64,000 nt of DNA from Sphingobium boeckii (lineage in GTDB: Bacteria > Pseudomonadota > Alphaproteobacteria > Sphingomonadales > Sphingomonadaceae), in contig NZ_JACIJC010000001.1 of assembly GCF_014199215.1 (NCBI RefSeq), positions 684,001-748,000 on the forward strand, written 5' to 3'. Position 1 is the stretch's first letter. The number at the start of each line of letters is the position of its first letter. Below the pieces are notes generated by a model, which saw nothing but the letters and a program-made list of their open reading frames with translations, was not told the DNA's origin and did not search any database. The translations under genes and the position numbers were made by a program. Shown one piece after another: positions 62,838 through 64,000 of this stretch.

Positions 62838-63889
62838 CTCTTGTCCCCGTCGCGTGCCATCAACAGCCGCAAAATGCCTTCGCGAATGCCGCGATCCGCC
62901 ACGCCCAGCCGTTCGGCGGGCCAGATATCCGTGATCGCCTCGAGGATCGCGCAACCGGCCACCACCAGGTCCGCGCGCTCATGCCCGATGCAGGGCTGGT
63001 TTTCGCGATCCGCCACCGACATGGCGGACAATTCGGTGCTGATCGCGCGCATCGCCTGGGTCGGCACGATCAGCCCATCGATCGCGCTGCGATCATAGGA
63101 ACTGAGCTTGAGATAGAGGCTGGCGAGCGTGGTCACCGTGCCGCTGGTGCCGAGCAGGCGGATGTCGGGCAATTTTTCCGCGGGCAATCGGGCTGCAAAG
63201 GGGGCGAAACTCTCGGTGACACGCGCCTTCATCCGCGCATAAGCCGCCAAGCGCGCGGGTGCATTGTCCGCAATGTCCGGCTCGCTCTCGGTCAATGAGA
63301 CCACCCCCCAGGGGGCGCTCTGCCAATCGAGGATCTTCGGCGCCGATTCGAGCGTATCGACCAGCACCAATTCGGTCGAGCCGCCGCCGATATCGAAGAT
63401 CAGCGCCTGACCATCACCCGGCTCGAGCAGCGTATGGCAGCCGATCACGGCCAGCCGAGCCTCTTCCTCCGCGCTGATGATGTCCAGCGCGATCCCGGTT
63501 TCATTATACACCCGATCGATGAAATCCTGGCCGTTGGCGGCCTGGCGACAGGCTTCGGTGGCGACGGAGCGGGCCAGCGTCACATGGCGGCGTTTCAGCT
63601 TGTCCGCGCAGATCTTGAGCGCGGCGATGGCGCGCTCGATCGCGGCGTCGCTCAGCCGGCCATTGGCAGAAAGCCCTTCGCCCAGCCTGACGATCCGGGA
63701 AAACGCATCAACCACCACAAAGCCGTCGCCTTCGGGCTTGGCGATCAGCAGACGGCAATTGTTGGTGCCGAGATCGAGCGCGGCATAAGCGCGCCGCTGA
63801 TGCCAGCGCTGAACAGGCTGGCGGTTTGCCGCGAGGCCCGCCTGTGCTGGCGCGGACCGGTGCGGCGATGGCGTGGAAGGATCCACCAT
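62834..63889 (-). CDS. ppx: Exopolyphosphatase/guanosine pentaphosphatase (Ppx/GppA)
   Basis: About 351 residues, shorter than E. coli Ppx because the C-terminal HD-type domain is missing, as in many alphaproteobacteria. ASKHA-fold motifs: AALDLGTNNCRLLIA and ALIFDIGGGSTELVLV, with SAEEEARLAVIG. The ATG at 63889 is chosen; a TTG at 63949 would add 20 poor-looking residues. About 110 bp beyond it hold no gene. Confidence 0.9.
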   Translation of the reverse strand: MVDPSTPSPHRSAPAQAGLAANRQPVQRWHQRRAYAALDLGTNNCRLLIAKPEGDGFVVVDAFSRIVRLGEGLSANGRLSDAAIERAIAALKICADKLKRRHVTLARSVATEACRQAANGQDFIDRVYNETGIALDIISAEEEARLAVIGCHTLLEPGDGQALIFDIGGGSTELVLVDTLESAPKILDWQSAPWGVVSLTESEPDIADNAPARLAAYARMKARVTESFAPFAARLPAEKLPDIRLLGTSGTVTTLASLYLKLSSYDRSAIDGLIVPTQAMRAISTELSAMSVADRENQPCIGHERADLVVAGCAILEAITDIWPAERLGVADRGIREGILRLLMARDGDKR

Positions 63890-64000
63890 GGCCGTCAATT
63901 CACTCTTATGTTCTCCGGAAACGGGAATACCGCCGGTACTTGGGGCCAAGTCTAAAGGTTCAAGCGATTTCCCGCAAGGCGGCGTTGACTTGAACGAGCG

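Noticed and set aside
1-64000. CRISPR array, insertion sequence, prophage or attachment site
   Set aside because: No regularly spaced direct repeats, transposase, integrase or phage gene was seen. The repeats found are isolated hairpins.

Overview
The window is GC-rich DNA (about 63% by eye) from a sphingomonad-type alphaproteobacterium. Supporting signs are two large TonB-dependent receptors, a TorF-like putative porin, the ribF-ileS-lspA-bamF order, RNase E with an acidic insertion in its S1 region, and several hairpin-forming repeat families of the kind common between sphingomonad genes. The genus cannot be fixed from the sequence alone. No CRISPR array, insertion sequence, rRNA or phage gene was seen; there is one tRNA (Glu).

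Layout. 1-6202 (minus): an organosulfur scavenging operon (TonB receptor, GPH-type transporter, TauD-type dioxygenase, sulfatase cut by the window edge). 6663-7715: MlaA/VacJ. 8220-18281 (minus): a compact, translationally coupled guanidine/urea-carboxylase operon (ABC importer, NikR-like regulator, the two carboxyguanidine-deiminase-type subunits, a biotin carboxylase and allophanate hydrolase). 18433-25339 (plus): two metallo-beta-lactamase-fold proteins, a beta-propeller protein, a membrane di-iron hydroxylase and a second TonB receptor. 25397-28787 (minus): a second di-iron hydroxylase, a small Lys-rich membrane protein and a TPR-sulfotransferase. 29128 onward is mainly housekeeping: tRNA-Glu, recJ, glpX, a GH130/GT4 pair, queF, an S10 peptidase, sseA-metC, a TorF-like porin, bamF-lspA-ileS-ribF, an M19 dipeptidase-folA-thyA group, amidase-mrcA-prfB, rne, an M48 protease with TPRs, a DsbA-like protein, rlmE and ppx.

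Main discovery. Four intergenic copies of one palindrome, TATTAC-N14-GTAATA (three perfect, one with a single mismatch), lie at 15576-15601, 18342-18367, 21680-21705 and 28825-28850. They precede, respectively, the NikR-like gene; the divergent ABC-importer and metallo-beta-lactamase genes; hydroxylase 1; and hydroxylase 2. The encoded NikR homologue has lost three of the four nickel ligands. I infer that it is a repurposed repressor that ties guanidine catabolism to an uncharacterised uptake/hydrolysis/hydroxylation module, possibly for a larger guanidino or ureido compound. One of the two adjacent metallo-beta-lactamase-fold proteins has also lost its HxHxDH motif. Separately, ileS carries two in-frame insertions derived from palindromic repeats.
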